From NCBI RefSeq assembly GCF_949628215.1, contig NC_134280.1:49130621-49194620 (forward strand): 64,000 nt of DNA, given 5' to 3'. The position numbers were made by a program, and so were the translations under genes. The DNA is from Phalacrocorax aristotelis. Its lineage: Eukaryota > Chordata > Aves > Suliformes > Phalacrocoracidae. Position 1 is the first letter of the stretch; each line of letters begins with the position of its first letter. A model generated the notes under the pieces. That model was not told the origin of the DNA. It saw only the letters and a list, made by a program, of their open reading frames with translations, and did no database searches. Of the stretch, positions 23,901 through 37,782 are shown in pieces.

Positions 23901-26900
23901 GTATACAGAGCTGTGGAAGGGAATGACAGGTACCTAGCTGGGACTGCCTGATGAATCCCTATCCATTTTGTACACATTGTAATAGGGAGAAGGTGAAATA
24001 TAAGAACACCTTAAAAATCTTAGCTGGACATGCACAACTACTTTAGAAAGAAAAAGCCACGACTCTTCCATTCTGCTCTAGCAACTTTCAGAAAATGTTT
24101 ATACATCACAGACGTCATTGAACTGAATTTCTTGATAATTCTGACATTTTCTCCCAGAATTAGTAGATATTATCCAGGCAGGTTTAATAAGTTCTGTCTG
24201 CTCTGTTAAATGCAAATTCACAAGAAAGGTGAGTGGGCAAGCTAATTTAGCTTAAATTCATGGAGTATTTATTCTTTTGTGCCTTTTTTTTTCCCCTTTA
24301 AGAAGATCTATGTGTTTTAATCATGCCACATATAAACAGTTTATCAATGCCACTTACGCCTATTAAACCTTATTATCTGGGAAATGCTGAATTCGCAGAT
24401 TAGAGATTTTTGGAGTGTAAAGAGCTTTGTGAATAATTTAGGAAAATACTGATAAAGGAAACATAACGGGTTGTGCTCAGAGGGCTATCTTATTGACTAT
24501 GAACAAATTTGCTGTCTCAAAGGTTTTAAAAAAGATCTGAGAGTAACTGCATTAAGTCAGCCAGACACAGGGATGAGGGGCTATTATTTTATCTTTCACA
24601 ATCCTCTGCTCAAGCCTGGCTTTTCATAGTTCATCAGAGAAAAGCTTTTGAAATACATAATCTGAGCAGACATCTGTAGCCTTAATGAGCACGAGTCACG
24701 GTCCATCTCCAACAAAGACGCTACTGTAACAACACATTTAAATTCCAGCTGGTTAAAGAGCAGAGCTGCAGCTTGGAAGGTTAAAGACGACAAAAATCAA
24801 ATACAGACAGGCAGAGCATCTGCACACTATTTACTTTTTGTGATAGAAGCTCCTGTGGCATCTAGCTAAGTCTCAAAAAGCTCTTAAATTTCTCATCCTT
24901 GAGCATTTTATGCCCCACTAAAACAAGTCTTATGTAGATTTTTTGCACTGGACTTTCAGTATAGTCTTTACTCTAGAGATGTCTTTTCTAAACCACTTAG
25001 CTTTTTTCCCTACTGCCCTTTTCCAAGCTGCAAACACAACCTAGCCCAGACAGCACAGCACCTTGACTTCATGGAGTTTCATCTCAGTTACCATTTGTTC
25101 CCCTCCCCAGGCAGCTTCATATTCCCCATAGACACTCAAGACAAGGATCTGTTTTCAACTGCATTCAAAATGTGTTTCTGCCCTGCTTTGGCTGCCTCCA
25201 GTTCAGGCACAGAAGATACATTTGTTAATAGAGGTGTTACACACACTCAACAGACCTTATCCACGGGAATTGGCCAAAGTAATAAGATATGATCACATCT
25301 TTGCTTACCAGGTACTTGGTAAATGGATCAGATTTCTTACCAAGCTCCTTTCAGGTACGTCCACAACAGCAATGGCTTCACATCCAGACCACAGTGATCT
25401 GCACAGATGTCCTGGCTTGAAATGGCACCAAGTTATCCCATGTTTCAGCCTCTGCTGATCACAAGTGTCTCTAATACCCGCAGACCAGAACCACAGCAGC
25501 CAGTACACCCCTTGAGCTAAGAAGCTGGAGCAGAGGGTGGCTCTATTCCCAGCTCCTGAAGTTGCCCATCAGGTAATTTTCTCCACCTCTGCCTGTCTCC
25601 CTACCCTGCTATCCCCACCTGAAAACTAGATAATGATGTTCTTGGGCTCTCTGGACATTCTCCCAAGCTCTTCTGTACTGACAAGAACTCTATTTTCCTC
25701 AAAAGCATAAGTGTTTCAAATATTAATCAGAAGTCTAAATACCACTGGATGCTCTGTCTTTGCCTATTCTTTCAGACGACTGAAAAGAAGTTCATGACCT
25801 TGCCTGCATAAACAGAGTAGGACATCTCAGTATGGAGAACTTGTTATCTATCCATACAATTTTTTAAAATAATTATTGGTATTAAGTGTAGGACCTTGGA
25901 GTTCTAGTAATGAAATAGGATTTCACTGTATAATGTACTCTAGAGGCTCTGAGCAAGATGATGGCCATTGTTCCAAAGAATTTAAAGCTAAGCGTAAGAG
26001 TTGGAACTATACATTGTTGTAAGTCTTTACAAGTAGCCAGCAAGACACATATAAACCTCAAGATAGTGTTAGTCAGCAGAATTTGCAGCAGGCTCAGCAT
26101 GTCTCATTCGGTGCCTCAGAATGGGTGAGTTACCTGTGCCTTCCTCCCCAGACTTAAACCCCTCATATCCTGACCACGCATTACAAGAGCAGTGCCTTCA
26201 AGTCTTTGCAGCTGCTGAGAGAGCAGCTGAGTCATCAGACTGAAGATAAAAGCCTCACCTCTCACATGCTGCCCTCCTTTTTATCCTCTGCAGGGTAGGA
26301 TAATTATTCCATGCACTTCACACATCACAGTTTAAACATAGGAGGAAAAAAAAAAAAAAGAAAAAAAGGAAAGCAGCAAACTGAGCAAATAAGTAGAGAA
26401 CTAAGAAATACTTAGCAGTAGCCATGGCAACTAAAGTTCTAAAATTAACTTGGCAGCAATGTAAAAACCTGCAAAGCCAAAATCTGCCATCAAGCATGGA
26501 AACAAAAGGTCCAGACTTGGCAGCTGGATGGAGGCCAAGGAGGAAATTAAAGTGTTACTCAAATGCAATTCAGGATCGCTCTGACATTGATGTAAGCAGC
26601 ATTTCCTGAACACGATAGCCCAAAAGGCTAGTAGTGTAATTTCATTAATTCACAGTCAGTACAGAAACTATGCCCAGAAGCAGGGGCAAAACATAAAAAG
26701 GATGAACTTTCTCTTAATAAAGTCCTCTTCTCTATACAGAGGCGTTCAGTTACTTCTGCTTGTCGTCTTTGAAAATGGAGGGTGTCACCATCAAGGAGAC
26801 TGGCAGAACTTACCATATTAACCATTCTCATAATATTTTATGACAGGAAGATACCACTCAGCAAGAGCCTGATGCACTGAAAGCTCATGGGGATTCTATT

Positions 26901-28992
26901 ACTATCATCCTCCTCCCAGTCACCAAATTAAACCTGTTCTGCAGAATTAAAATCTCAAATAGCAGCATCACTAAAAGGCTCTTCGGTGGGCCAAGCTTCA
27001 TTGATCTTGTACCACAGCTTGCTCCTTCCCCCTAATCTCCCAAGAGATATCCCTGTCCACCTTGTTCGTATCACTAACAGTATTTCCCAACTGCAGAAAA
27101 AGTCCAGATTTTAGGTCTCTGGTTGCTGTGTAATCCATTGTTTACAATTAAGTAGTAGTATTGTACAGTCTTGAAAGTTATAACAAAATAATCTTTTAAT
27201 GGAAAAGTTAACAGAACTGTGAAATTCAACCAGCGAGACCCAAGCAGACTCACAGTTAGTCTCCAACATCAGCTTTATCTTCAGTTCTTTAACTAATGGC
27301 TTAACAAGTGTATTTTCTACCATAGCATACCCTTGGGAACACTGGCAAATCTAATGTGCAAGTGCACTGTCCTGTCTTCTGCAAAGGTTAATTGGAATAA
27401 CAGAGCTCTGAGGTAGGTAAGAGCCTGGATGTTGCATCAGCTCCCTGCCAGTGCAGAAGCATGTTCTACCTTAATTAATGTTGAAAGTTCTTCAGCAGTT
27501 TCAAGTCAAAAGTATGAAGGACAATAGATTTGTCAAAAGCCATGGGTGGCTTTGCCTTTCCTATTCCAGTCTGACTCTAAGAGTTTAGAATCCAGGGTTC
27601 CATGACATGCTCCGCCAACATTCCTTGGAATCATTTAAATATCTAGGAAGAAAAAAAACCAACTCAAACCAAAAAGTAAATTAATTAGAATGAAAATCAG
27701 TGGATGAAATGCTTGTGGTTTTATCATCTATCAACCCTGAAACTAAATTACACCATGTTGCAAAAACTGTTACCAGTTTATCTTGAGGGATCTACATGCC
27801 TGCAAAAAATGCGTGTTATTTCTATAGCATGTCTGGAAAAAGCTGAATGTGGGATGCTGTACAGGACGCACAGATGAGTTGCATTTTTACAGTGTTTATT
27901 CTGGAGGTTGGTAAGAAGAGACACATACTGTTCAGCTAGAATGTGCACATTAAGTTTTTCCTAGATGCCGCATAGTGGTACGGACAGCTGGTGCGTAAGA
28001 AGGACAATAAGGCTTGAAGAGATACAGTGCAGGTTTTATGGAGCCTGCAGAGTCAGCTCTACTTGGCAAGAAATACTGCTTAAGTGTGATTTAGACATAC
28101 TGAAAAGTAAGTTTTTAATCAGCTTTTAAGTTTAGTCATTTAAGGACTGTATTTTAATGGCTGTGCTTTTTAAAAGTGCTAGTACAAAGTCCATGCCCTG
28201 TCTTATACATTACTATTATCAATCCTATTTATTCTTAGAATTGTGATGAGGAAGAGATCTTGTCAGATACACAATCCACATAGCTTCACTCATTCAAGAT
28301 AGTGTCCTAATGATTTAGAAACCATTAGCAGGTTGTGTTCTTGAGCAAAAAAAGAATCAAAACAAAGCAGAGACAAGACCTGCTAGATGACCTAATCCCT
28401 TTCCTAGGATCACATTTTACATTATCCATCCATATCTACCCAATGCCCCTTCACTGACTGCTTCTAGGATGCAACAGAGGAAACAGGTGGCAAATCCATT
28501 CCAGTAAGAGCCCTGCAGGCTGCCTGGCTTCCTCTAGGAAGCAAAAGCAGACAGGAGAGGAAAGCAAGACCATTGTGACTGAGCGAATTTGGGTAGATGC
28601 GCAGTGCTTGGTTCCATCAGAGAAAGCACCTGTGTGAAGTTACATCAGGAGATGCTTTGCTTCTTAAATTATCCTGACTTTGCCTTACAGTTGTCTGGCG
28701 TACAAACTAATGTTTCCTTCCAGCTACAAGCTCTGTAAACTCAGTGTAAAGAGCAAGAAAGCCTTGCCAAACAGTGGCCTCAGTAGCTTCACTATGTTCA
28801 GGTTACACTTTCAGGAAGGTCTTAAGAAACATCATACTTGGTGGTAAATCAAACTCTAAATCTTTAATATTATAAAAAGGAAAGAAATAAAGCATAAAAC
28901 AGAACAGCAAAGATGACAACAATTGGTTGTGAAAGTAGCTATTTCATAGCCCTGTTTTGCCTTCCTTTTCACAAGAGACAGGCTATCTAGTG
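20956..28992. other. Intronic stretch, nothing recognised
   Basis: No exon or clear repeat family was recognised on either strand. A purine-rich A tract lies at 26341-26375. The area at 24120-24420 is AT-rich with several TAAT cores and no repeat text. Confidence 0.5.
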
Positions 28993-29093
28993 CCAGAGAA
29001 AGAGAGAGGGAAGGAAAAACAGGGAAGCAAGCAAAGAGGAGAAAACAAACAAAAAAAGAAGCAAGTGAAGTAAAGGGGAAAAAAGGAAAAAAG
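28993..29093. repeat. Purine-rich tract (GA-rich)
   Basis: Almost only A and G on the plus strand for about 100 bases, interrupted by a few C and T. It has some triplex-forming character but no mirror symmetry that I can confirm. Confidence 0.7.
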
Positions 29094-29204
29094 CTGCATT
29101 TGAAAGCTAGTGCACACAAATGGGACACCAGTGAGCATCCTGAAGACATTAACACCAGTAAGAAGATAAACTTGTGCTTTTCATCCTCTTGCTAAAAATC
29201 TCAC

Positions 29205-29870
29205 TTGATCAGAAAATACAACACTGAAAACAGGGAATACAAAGGAACCATTCAAAGGATGTGGCTGCCAGTGGTTCATTACAAAATGGAAAGTTTTTCA
29301 GGAGGGCCCAAGGGCTCTGCTCTGAATCTGATACTATTCAATAGCTACCTGAATGACAAAGTAGGGAGAACATGCTTATTCAGGTTGCTGTTAGGCAACA
29401 CAAGTACCCTGCTAGGCAAGATTAAAATTCGAAATGATCAGTAAATAGCAGAGACAGTCAGGATCACATGTTGTCAGGTGTCAGCAGAGAATAGGGTGTT
29501 AACTGGCAGTGAAGAAAGTAACTCCAACTGTACCCATCCCCAGCAAGGTGTCTGTTGGGGTATTTATTCAGCTCAGGACACCACACTTAAAGAGCAAATA
29601 TAAATATAAATCAGAACTCGGACAACAACAAGAATTATCAGATGTCTGTAAGACACTAACTACCCAGAAAGGTCATACGAATCAGGGTTGTTTAGGCTGA
29701 AGAAAACATTGCAAGGAAGCTTTTCCTATTTTCAAATACAGAAGTTTAAAATGAGAGAGAATCAAAAATATGCCTGCTCTGCCTAATAATATAAACTCAG
29801 TGCTTTCAAAAGCTGCAGGAAAGTGTTCCAGATTACTAACATGAGAGATCACAGCTTTATTTCATACATC
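29205..29870 (+). mobile_element. Old, decayed CR1-type LINE relic (reverse-transcriptase region)
   Basis: The translation GGPKGSALNLILFNSYLND at 29302-29358 aligns by eye with the conserved reverse-transcriptase block GVPQGSVLGPxLFxxFIND of CR1 elements. The later GTTTAGGCTGAAGAAAACAT at 29688 matches the CR1 3' UTR block GTTTAGCCTGGAGAAGAGGA. Stops and gaps are frequent, so this is much older than the other CR1 copies. The borders are approximate. Confidence 0.55.
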
Positions 29871-30284
29871 TAAATGATTAGAGCTGCCGCATTTGTCTGC
29901 GAGTGAACAGTAGTAGCACCACATGCCTCCACACCTTTAGATTTCCAGTTACCTGACTGCTCTGATGGTTTTACTGTAGGGACTATTATCCCTTTATGTC
30001 CTCAGGAGAGTTTCCCAGAGTTTTTCTGCAGAATATCAACAAGCCTACAAATTTTAAGTAACCACAAGCCAGTTTGGGTCCGACCCACTTACCCGCAAAG
30101 GTAAAGCTCCACAGCAACTTATATCAACTTCCCAAGCCAGGTGTGTAACTCTGGTGTCAGATGCAGCTTGCAAAGTGGCAAGGATAATAAAGCACCGGAT
30201 TAGATCACCTCAGTCTAACAACGGCCTAGACACCTCTTTGGAGGTATCTGGAGACCTCTGATAGTCCTGAATGTATATGCTGGT

Positions 30285-30372
30285 CTATAGTAAAAACAAA
30301 GAAAGAAACAAACAACAAATCCACCCCAAAAAGCCCAAACAAATCCAACCTCCACCACAGCCAAATAACCCA
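30285..30372. repeat. A/C-rich low complexity
   Basis: Composed of AAAC, CAAC and CCAAA units on the plus strand, similar in texture to 15714-15790 and 38008-38052. Confidence 0.7.
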
Positions 30373-31529
30373 AAGCACCACATAAAACCCAAATTTGGGT
30401 TATTTCTCCAAGTGAGCTGACAAACCTGCATTAGTTTCACCAAGCCTGTCTTCAGACAAACAGAAAAAAATACCAAAACCACCCTCTAACAACGAGGATG
30501 GATTGCGTCATTTAAAAGAATTTTATCTCACTTGTTGCATAATCCCATCCTACAGCCAAGTTCCACAGAAGTTCATACTTCATTGACAAATCTATAAATT
30601 CTACAAGCCTTAGAAGCCAACAATGCATTCATAAAGGAAGAAGGAGCTAATCTCTTTTAATGTGTAGAGGAAACTTGGATGACTTTCCTCTGTGAATGGA
30701 CTCAGAGTAACATTTCAGACAGTAAATCAAGGTATTACAATTTCTGGGACTTTATCCAGAACCTTCATTCCTCTTTTTGAAATATGCATTATAAAAATTT
30801 TAGTCTCACTTCAGCAAGTTTTCATATAAATAAATTAAGCAAAAAATACCTTTAATTACAGAATGAACAAAATTGCTGCACTTGAAAGGTTGTTTATTCA
30901 GCACTGACAAACGCAGCCTAATGAATGTACGAGTGCCAGATTTTATTCTCACTGAACATGTAGTCTTGCTTTTTGTTTCCACAGAGACTGTGGAAACATT
31001 TATCTTCCCTTTGACCCTGGCTGACTGACTGAACTAGTCATACTGAATTGTGCAATTCTTGATATGAAAAGCATGTGTACAATGCAAGAAAGAAAAATGT
31101 ATCTTAAAATTTGTATTAAGAGGCAAGAATCATAATTATTAATCACTATGTCAAGATAATTACTGTATGCAAGGACAAATACAGCTATTTTAGCAGCATA
31201 CTTACAGTTCACATTCTGCATGGAAAGACTGAAGGCAAATAATAATGATTAGTACGCCTAAGCGTAGTTTAAGAGGCATTGAATTAGCTAATGTGTCACA
31301 TGAAAAAGGCACCTTTACTGACAGAATCTTGGTCTAATGCATAGCAGTGGTAAAGAAGATTAACAGAAAACTGGCTTATCACAGCAAAGGATATTAAACA
31401 TATTGTTGCACGATTCTACAAAACCCCAATGAAACCACGTTCAAACGTCCTATTGGACAGCATCCTATTTTGGCCAGCTTATTTGAAGACAGACAGAACT
31501 AGGTTGGTGAAAGTACAGCATGAGAAACA

Positions 31530-31850
31530 AAGATGATGAATGGGGAAATGGGGCTTAAGTATATATAGAGAAAAAAGTAGGATTTATTTAGTCTTGAGGA
31601 AAGATGATTAAGAAGAGACATGATTGAAATATTTATAATAGCCATGGGTTATATAAATTAAGCTTAGTGACTCATTTTTAGATTGCTGGGCAGACCAGAA
31701 CTAAAGGCGACAAGAGCAACACGGAATAGATGCAGGACAAATTTAATGATATGCTTCACAGAAAGAAGAGAAAATAGGTGAAATGATGTTTGTGACAATA
31801 TTTAAACAAAAGCTGGGTGACCGTATAGAATACGTACTGGGGAATAACCA
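31530..31850 (+). mobile_element. Old, decayed CR1-like LINE 3' region (probable)
   Basis: The stretch containing GGATTTATTTAGTCTTGAGG, then AAGAAGAGACATGATTGAAA and ATTTATAATA resembles the ancient CR1/L3 3' block (tttagtctggaaaagagaagactaagaggggacatgat). No terminal repeat is left. The relation is by eye only. Confidence 0.4.
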
Positions 31851-31908
31851 CATCATGTGGGAAAAGCTTCTACAGAGCATCTTTTGAATAGCTAAGACAT
31901 GTTTCCAT

Positions 31909-31926
31909 ACACACACACACACACAC
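31909..31926. repeat. (AC)9 microsatellite
   Basis: Nine perfect AC units. Confidence 0.95.
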
Positions 31927-33059
31927 GAGAATCTGCAGCAATTTTAAAAATAATTCTTAGAACAAAAAAGGTTAAGAGTTTACCTAATTTCAAACAGGAA
32001 GAAACAAAAACATTTACTAGAACTCCTTATAGTACAGATGCAAATATCTAACTATGCTATTTCTTTTATTGTACTCTTTCTTCAAGTATTTACAGACAAA
32101 TTACAGAAGTGTTACAGTAATCCAACAAGATAGGTAAACATATTCCTTACCTAAAAAGCAAGGCTTAAATTAAAAAAATTATTTACCTAAAGTTGCAGGG
32201 CTAAAAATTGTCAGCCAGGATCAGAAATGGGAGTTCCCAGCTTTCATCAGCCATACCCTGCTCTCCACACACACTTTAACGGATTATTTACTTTTTCTTT
32301 ACTAACACAAAGGAGGTAGCTTTATTGCTCTACTCTTAAAGTGCACTTAATTATCCTCCAGCAACTCAGTACTGTCCTCAGCACTCTGTGGTATTTTAAC
32401 GAGTCATCTACAGTGTCCATACATTCAAGACAGAAATTGATTTAACATGCCTACGTAACAGCTTAAAAACTTGACTGAACACAAATTAGGAAAGAAAATT
32501 TTAAAAAGAACAAAATCACACTAGGTTCTAGACTAAGTGGAACATACCAAATATCTAGAAAATATTGAATAAAACCCCGCAAAAAGTGACTTACACTCAA
32601 CTCTTCAAGAGTCCTTGCTCCCTTTACAAAATATTTTTCTTTAATTTTTCAGCTAAGTTCTGTTTCTATAGTTAAGGATCCCATAAAAGAGACCTCTGGA
32701 AGCTAAGGGCTTGACTATGATCTTAGCATCACTGTGTACAACAGTCACTTTTGCCTCGTGCTATTGAAGACCAGGATGGTTCCTCCACCTCATGCTCACC
32801 TGTGGAACTCTACATCTTTCTCTTTGAACATTTTAAATACACCGACAACAAAAGGTGTCATTTGCTTTCATCAGGCTTTTCAAGGAAGTTTCAAGAGCTG
32901 GAAAATTGGTACATAACTGTTACCTATGACTCATGAAGTGACAGGTGACCTGGGAGACCTCTACATAGAAAAATAGATCCTAAAAAGTAATTTTCACGCT
33001 CTGGGGTGTAACTACCCTGGCCTCAGGAGTTTCACAGCAGTGTTGAAGGGATTAAAACA

Positions 33060-33320
33060 AAGAACAGCCTCTATAAGTAAGCCAGCTAAAAGTTTAATTA
33101 AATACAATTGCTTGCTGTGCTTCCCTTCCCCAAACAGCCTCATGCATATTCATCACAGTAATTACAGCAGTAAAAAACTCCACAACTAATTATGCCATGC
33201 TTCTCATCTTCTGTATGCCTGGAATTTTTTACATAATTACTACTGAAATTAATTGTAAGTTAGTTAATTTTGCACTTTGTCCTTTCAAGCTTAATTGAAA
33301 ATTAAAATTTTTCAAACCAA
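33060..33320. promoter_or_regulatory. Candidate conserved intronic element rich in homeobox sites
   Basis: Within 260 bases there are many TAATTA/TTAATT cores (for example 33092-33100, 33160-33166, 33185-33192, 33248-33270), an octamer-like ATGCATATTCAT at about 33143, and AAGCTTAATTGAAAATTAAA near 33289. No repeat family is recognised. The element call is inference. Confidence 0.3.
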
Positions 33321-36199
33321 GGCATTCTTGTAAGCATGGTGCTTTTACCTCATCTGGTGCAATACACCAAAACGTTCTTTTAATTGCTTCCAGTAACGTA
33401 GCATAGAGTACTAGAAATGTAGTATAGGAGTACCGTAGATTTTATCATTTAAAATAAGAGAGTTGCCCTAATACATATTTACTATATGCTTGCTAGTTGT
33501 ACAGTCTTCAGAGAATATTCAACCTGCCCACTGCCACTTGGCATCTCATGCAGTACATTAGCATGTCATCCCCTGAGAGACAGGCTACTCCATCAGTGCC
33601 ACAGTTAGCTTAGATCAAGCTCAAACCTGGAATTGTCTTTGACTGCAATTCTAACATTGTGCCTAACATTTCAAGAGTGACTAATGATTTTGGATGTCCA
33701 AGTCTACAATGGATTTTGAAAAAAGTCACAAACACTTCTTCCCTTGAGAGGTGGGGGAAGAAGAAGAATCAAATAGGAAAGCGAAATTTTCACTTGGCCT
33801 AGAAAAATAATTGTCTGAAAAATTTTGACTTAGTCTGGAAAAATAATTGCCCAGGAGTACATGCTGTGAATGGCAAACTTTTAAATCAACAGGTCAAAGT
33901 CTTTCAAAGCTCTTAAGCAAGCATTTAACAGGGTCTCCTCATTTGCTAGGGTAGTCCAGTTGTACACGCGGTGTTTTATTGATTTGAGATATGCCTTTTA
34001 TGAAGGGCATTGTACAATGTAAAATATTCCTGTCTACTAAAAAGCATCTGAATTCCATGCTGTGACAGCAGATGCAAGACGCAGAAGCTCTGGATGGGGG
34101 CTCCAGCAATTTCCAGAATGCAACTGGTACTCAAACAGGACCAGTAAGATGCCTCAGCAAACCAGAGGACATTTCAGAGTCCCGCGCCACATAGCCCCAT
34201 GTAAATCAATCAACTATTAATGTTATTTTCATTTAAACCAATGTTCTTAGTATCTTATAATAATGCCAATATTAGTTTTTCATGCATTGAAAACATTCAT
34301 TACTGCTTAAACCAAAACAACAACAACGAAGTCAACTCATCTCTATTTCAAGCACCTTTTCTAGCTTAACTCTGAAGCTTCAGTCTTGCTGGGTTTAATC
34401 AAATTTCAGTTTTTCCATCTGACAAGAAATCCTGCAAATGCCTAATCAGCTAGTAGATTTTCAGAAAGACAAGACAAGTTTGCAAACAGAGCACTTGTTC
34501 CTTACTCCTCCACAGCCTCTATAAGCTACTTACCTAACTCAATGCACAAATTTTCTCTTGAAATCTTTCAAGGCTTCACTACAAGAACCAGAGAGAGCGA
34601 GCTGCAACAATGCATGGTGGACAGTTTATAGGCTGAATCCTTCAGAAAGCAAGTTCTTCTCAAAAGTGTGGCTTTTACTTAGCAACTGCCCCATGAACAA
34701 GACATCAATACACAAAGAGAATAAACCAAGTTTATAAATTCTGCAATTCTGCAAAAATTCCCGTTGCTCCAACAGGGCAAAAGATCTGTCCACAACATAG
34801 TTGTCACAAAGATCCACAGCGCAGGCTATCCTGCCAGGAAGTGAATCGTTGCCGCTCACTTTTCTTCCAGTTACCTAGAGCAAAAACTGGTGTCCTCAAA
34901 AAGCAAAAGGCTGAAGAGGAACACCTCAGATATGGTACAACGTCAATAAATGAGAGCTTCCAAAAGACTGGTAAAAGCAACTACGTCTGCAATAAGACCA
35001 GACCGTTTCAAAATTTTGTTGCAACAAAAATCAGATCCCAGACAATCCCATCACCTGTGTTGGCAACCGCTTATTAGAGCATGTGACAATAGCGGTAAAG
35101 GCTTGAGCAATCCAAAGCTGTAAAACAAAGCACAGGGTTAAAGCTATCTTGGACCACATCTACAGTGAGAGACAGAAAAAGACTTTCAGCAAGTCAGGAG
35201 GAGGTGTACATCATAATCACCGGAGTAGCTATTACAAGGAAGGTGGAAACTCAATAGCCAAGAGGAATTCCTCATTTCAAAACTCCTGAGTGAAGAGCCA
35301 ATAGTGAGTTCCCAGGGTGGATAGGCAGTAATTAAAAAGGTAATTAAAAAGAAAAAGCATTGAAAGTTAAGAGCCCAAGAATGCCAAAAAAGCATTTCCA
35401 GTAAGTGTTGTAAAGACCTATGATTAGTGATCCCTTACCAGTAAAGCGAATTAATACAGTATTTGTTCTCTCTCAGTAGTCTAAGAGCTGTTGAACCTGT
35501 GAGCCACATGTGTATTATTAACTAGGAGGTTCTGAACAAACTAGACTGGTACAATGTCACAAAGCAATGATTTCCGTTTCAAAGATAATTTGCAATTCAT
35601 TGGCAAAAAATCCCTACTTGTTTACCATGTCCAATTTAGAAAGAGAAGGAAACCATAAATTCAGTTGCATACTTTCATAGACTGACTATAGTTAAATACT
35701 TCTAATCACATAAAATTGCAAAGCTTTTTGTAAACAAGTCTAAAATTCTCAGCCAAATACATTTTTTTTTTTCTTCATTCTGCTAATGGCTAGCAATAGT
35801 ATTACACAGATATATACACAAAAATACAGTGAATGGTTTGGTGTAGAATTCTTCAAGTTTTTATGTACTCTGCGTCTTTCCTCTGATGGAAGTCTTCTAT
35901 GCTCTTATTCAAAACTTTCTACCCACTAGGAACGTTCCAGGCTAATGCATATTTCCTAAGGATTTCTCCATGCATACCTACGTACTACACTAAGAAACAT
36001 TTTTAAAACTTAAGGAAAGAAGAAGAAAAATCAGATTATGTCAGTCTTGCAAATGTTGACTGTCATTTATCTCAACTACTTCACCATAATACTTCTGCTT
36101 TAATTAAATATCAAATCGGTCAAGTAGGCATGCAGATTTAGTTACTGCTGCAGTTTAAAATGAGCTTGTTTCCCCTTGAAACCGTGAAGGTTAGCAGGA

Positions 36200-36265
36200 T
36201 GACCTTAGTCTAATGGAAAATCCTCAGTTTGGCAAGACACCGGACACAGGAATTTGTCCCTTATG
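36200..36265 (+). repeat. Possible tRNA-derived SINE relic
   Basis: TAGTCTAATGG at 36206-36216 fits the pol III A-box pattern TRGYNNARNNG, and CAGGAATTTGTCCCT at about 36247-36261 looks like a decayed B-box region. The spacing of about 40 bases fits a tRNA head. Weak evidence. Confidence 0.2.
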
Positions 36266-37055
36266 ACATAGTTTAAATACCAGTCTCAGTAATACAATGC
36301 TTACAAAGAATTACTGGTTTAACAAGTTTAATCCAAACGTAGCTAAGGTCTATGGCAGCTGAACATTTGATGGAAATAAATGAACTGGACCGTTATGGGC
36401 TATTCATCCTTAATTTTGTCAGTTCAGTAAGAGAGGGCCTGATGTCAGAAGTCACTAAATATCTTCAGGTTTGATGGATATTTTTCTCCTCTGACTCATT
36501 ATTCTCACTGACCATTTCATTTAGCCACCTTGGTACAGGAGCCAGGGGTCAGGTCACTTCCAGTGAAACAGAGCTCTCATAGTGGATGACAGGTGGAATA
36601 GGAAAGGGGAAAGAAAAGAGGAAACCTAGGAAACAACTTTGAGCAGAAGTGAGAATGGAGGTGACTGAGGAACGGAAGAGTCTTATAGGCCACACAGCAT
36701 CAGTACAAAGTGTTTCCCACCAAACACTGAGAATGAGGATTGTCACCTTGAGCAGAGTCTTTGCAAAGCCTCCTGTTCAAATCAAGGGTTTGGAAGAGAC
36801 CAAGATCACGCCCAACATGATGACGGTAAATAGTTCTGTTCTCTCCTGAGGTATGTCCAAAAGGGACTTTTAGGCTAGCTGTTGGCAGTCTGAAACCCAC
36901 CTCACCCATTTCCAGTCCCCTGTGTACACCTTCGTTCTTTTTCTGTACTAAGATTTTGGACCAAGGATCTCAAAAGGCTATGTGTCAGATGGTGACAGTG
37001 ATTCTGGTTCTGGGCAAAACCCAAGCAATGACAGCAATTACTTGCTTAATGAACT

Positions 37056-37080
37056 AGCTGTACACAAGCTGTACACAAGC
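37056..37080. repeat. 11-bp tandem repeat, 2.3 copies
   Basis: The unit AGCTGTACACA occurs twice in full and is followed by AGC. Confidence 0.9.
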
Positions 37081-37674
37081 CAAAACTGTTTAGTAGGAAG
37101 GAACTGCAGGCATTTGGATTTATTCAAAAAAACGTAAGTATTCAGTGAAAAGCAACCGGCAGCTGAGAAGGTACTTAGTAATGCTGTCCTCTTGCATTTA
37201 AAAATTGCAGATGTTCCTGAGTATCTTTATAACCCTTCTCTAATACTCTGTCTAGACAAAAAACTCATAGAATGTATAACATATGACACTTTCTACATCC
37301 TCTGTGTGGATTAACCAATAAATCAGGTTTGCAGACACAGAAAAATTGCATCCTTTTGAAAGTGACTTGCCAAATGTCAGTAAAGGAAAGGTTTTCTGTC
37401 CTTGGGAATAAAACCACGAGACCATACCCAGGAAAATAATTAAACCAGTATAGAAGTAACAGAATCTGTAGAGATGAAGGATAAAACCGTGACAATTTCT
37501 GTGCTGCACACCCTCTTTTCAGTGCTGCATCTTACACGAAGACTCCAAACTTGACACTTACTGTACAGAACAATTATTATGCATGTTCTTCATTGCATGC
37601 TAATTCCATTAGAGAACTGCAGCATTCTGACATTTAATACAAAAGCAGTATTCTTCTGTTCTCCCCCTTCACTA

Positions 37675-37745
37675 GCATCTGCTGGCATACGAAACTGGGG
37701 TTGTATGATCTTGCCTGGTCAAGGGAGTTCAAATCCATGTTCTTT
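37675..37745 (+). repeat. tRNA-like block with perfect B-box (SINE relic candidate)
   Basis: GTTCAAATC at 37727-37735 matches the pol III B-box consensus GWTCRANNC, and an imperfect A-box (TGGCATACGAA at 37683-37693) stands about 44 bases before it, the spacing of a tRNA. No intact cloverleaf is seen. It is probably the head of an old tRNA-derived SINE. Confidence 0.3.
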
Positions 37746-37782
37746 TATCTCCCCAAAATCACTGAATCTACCTAGGCTGTAG

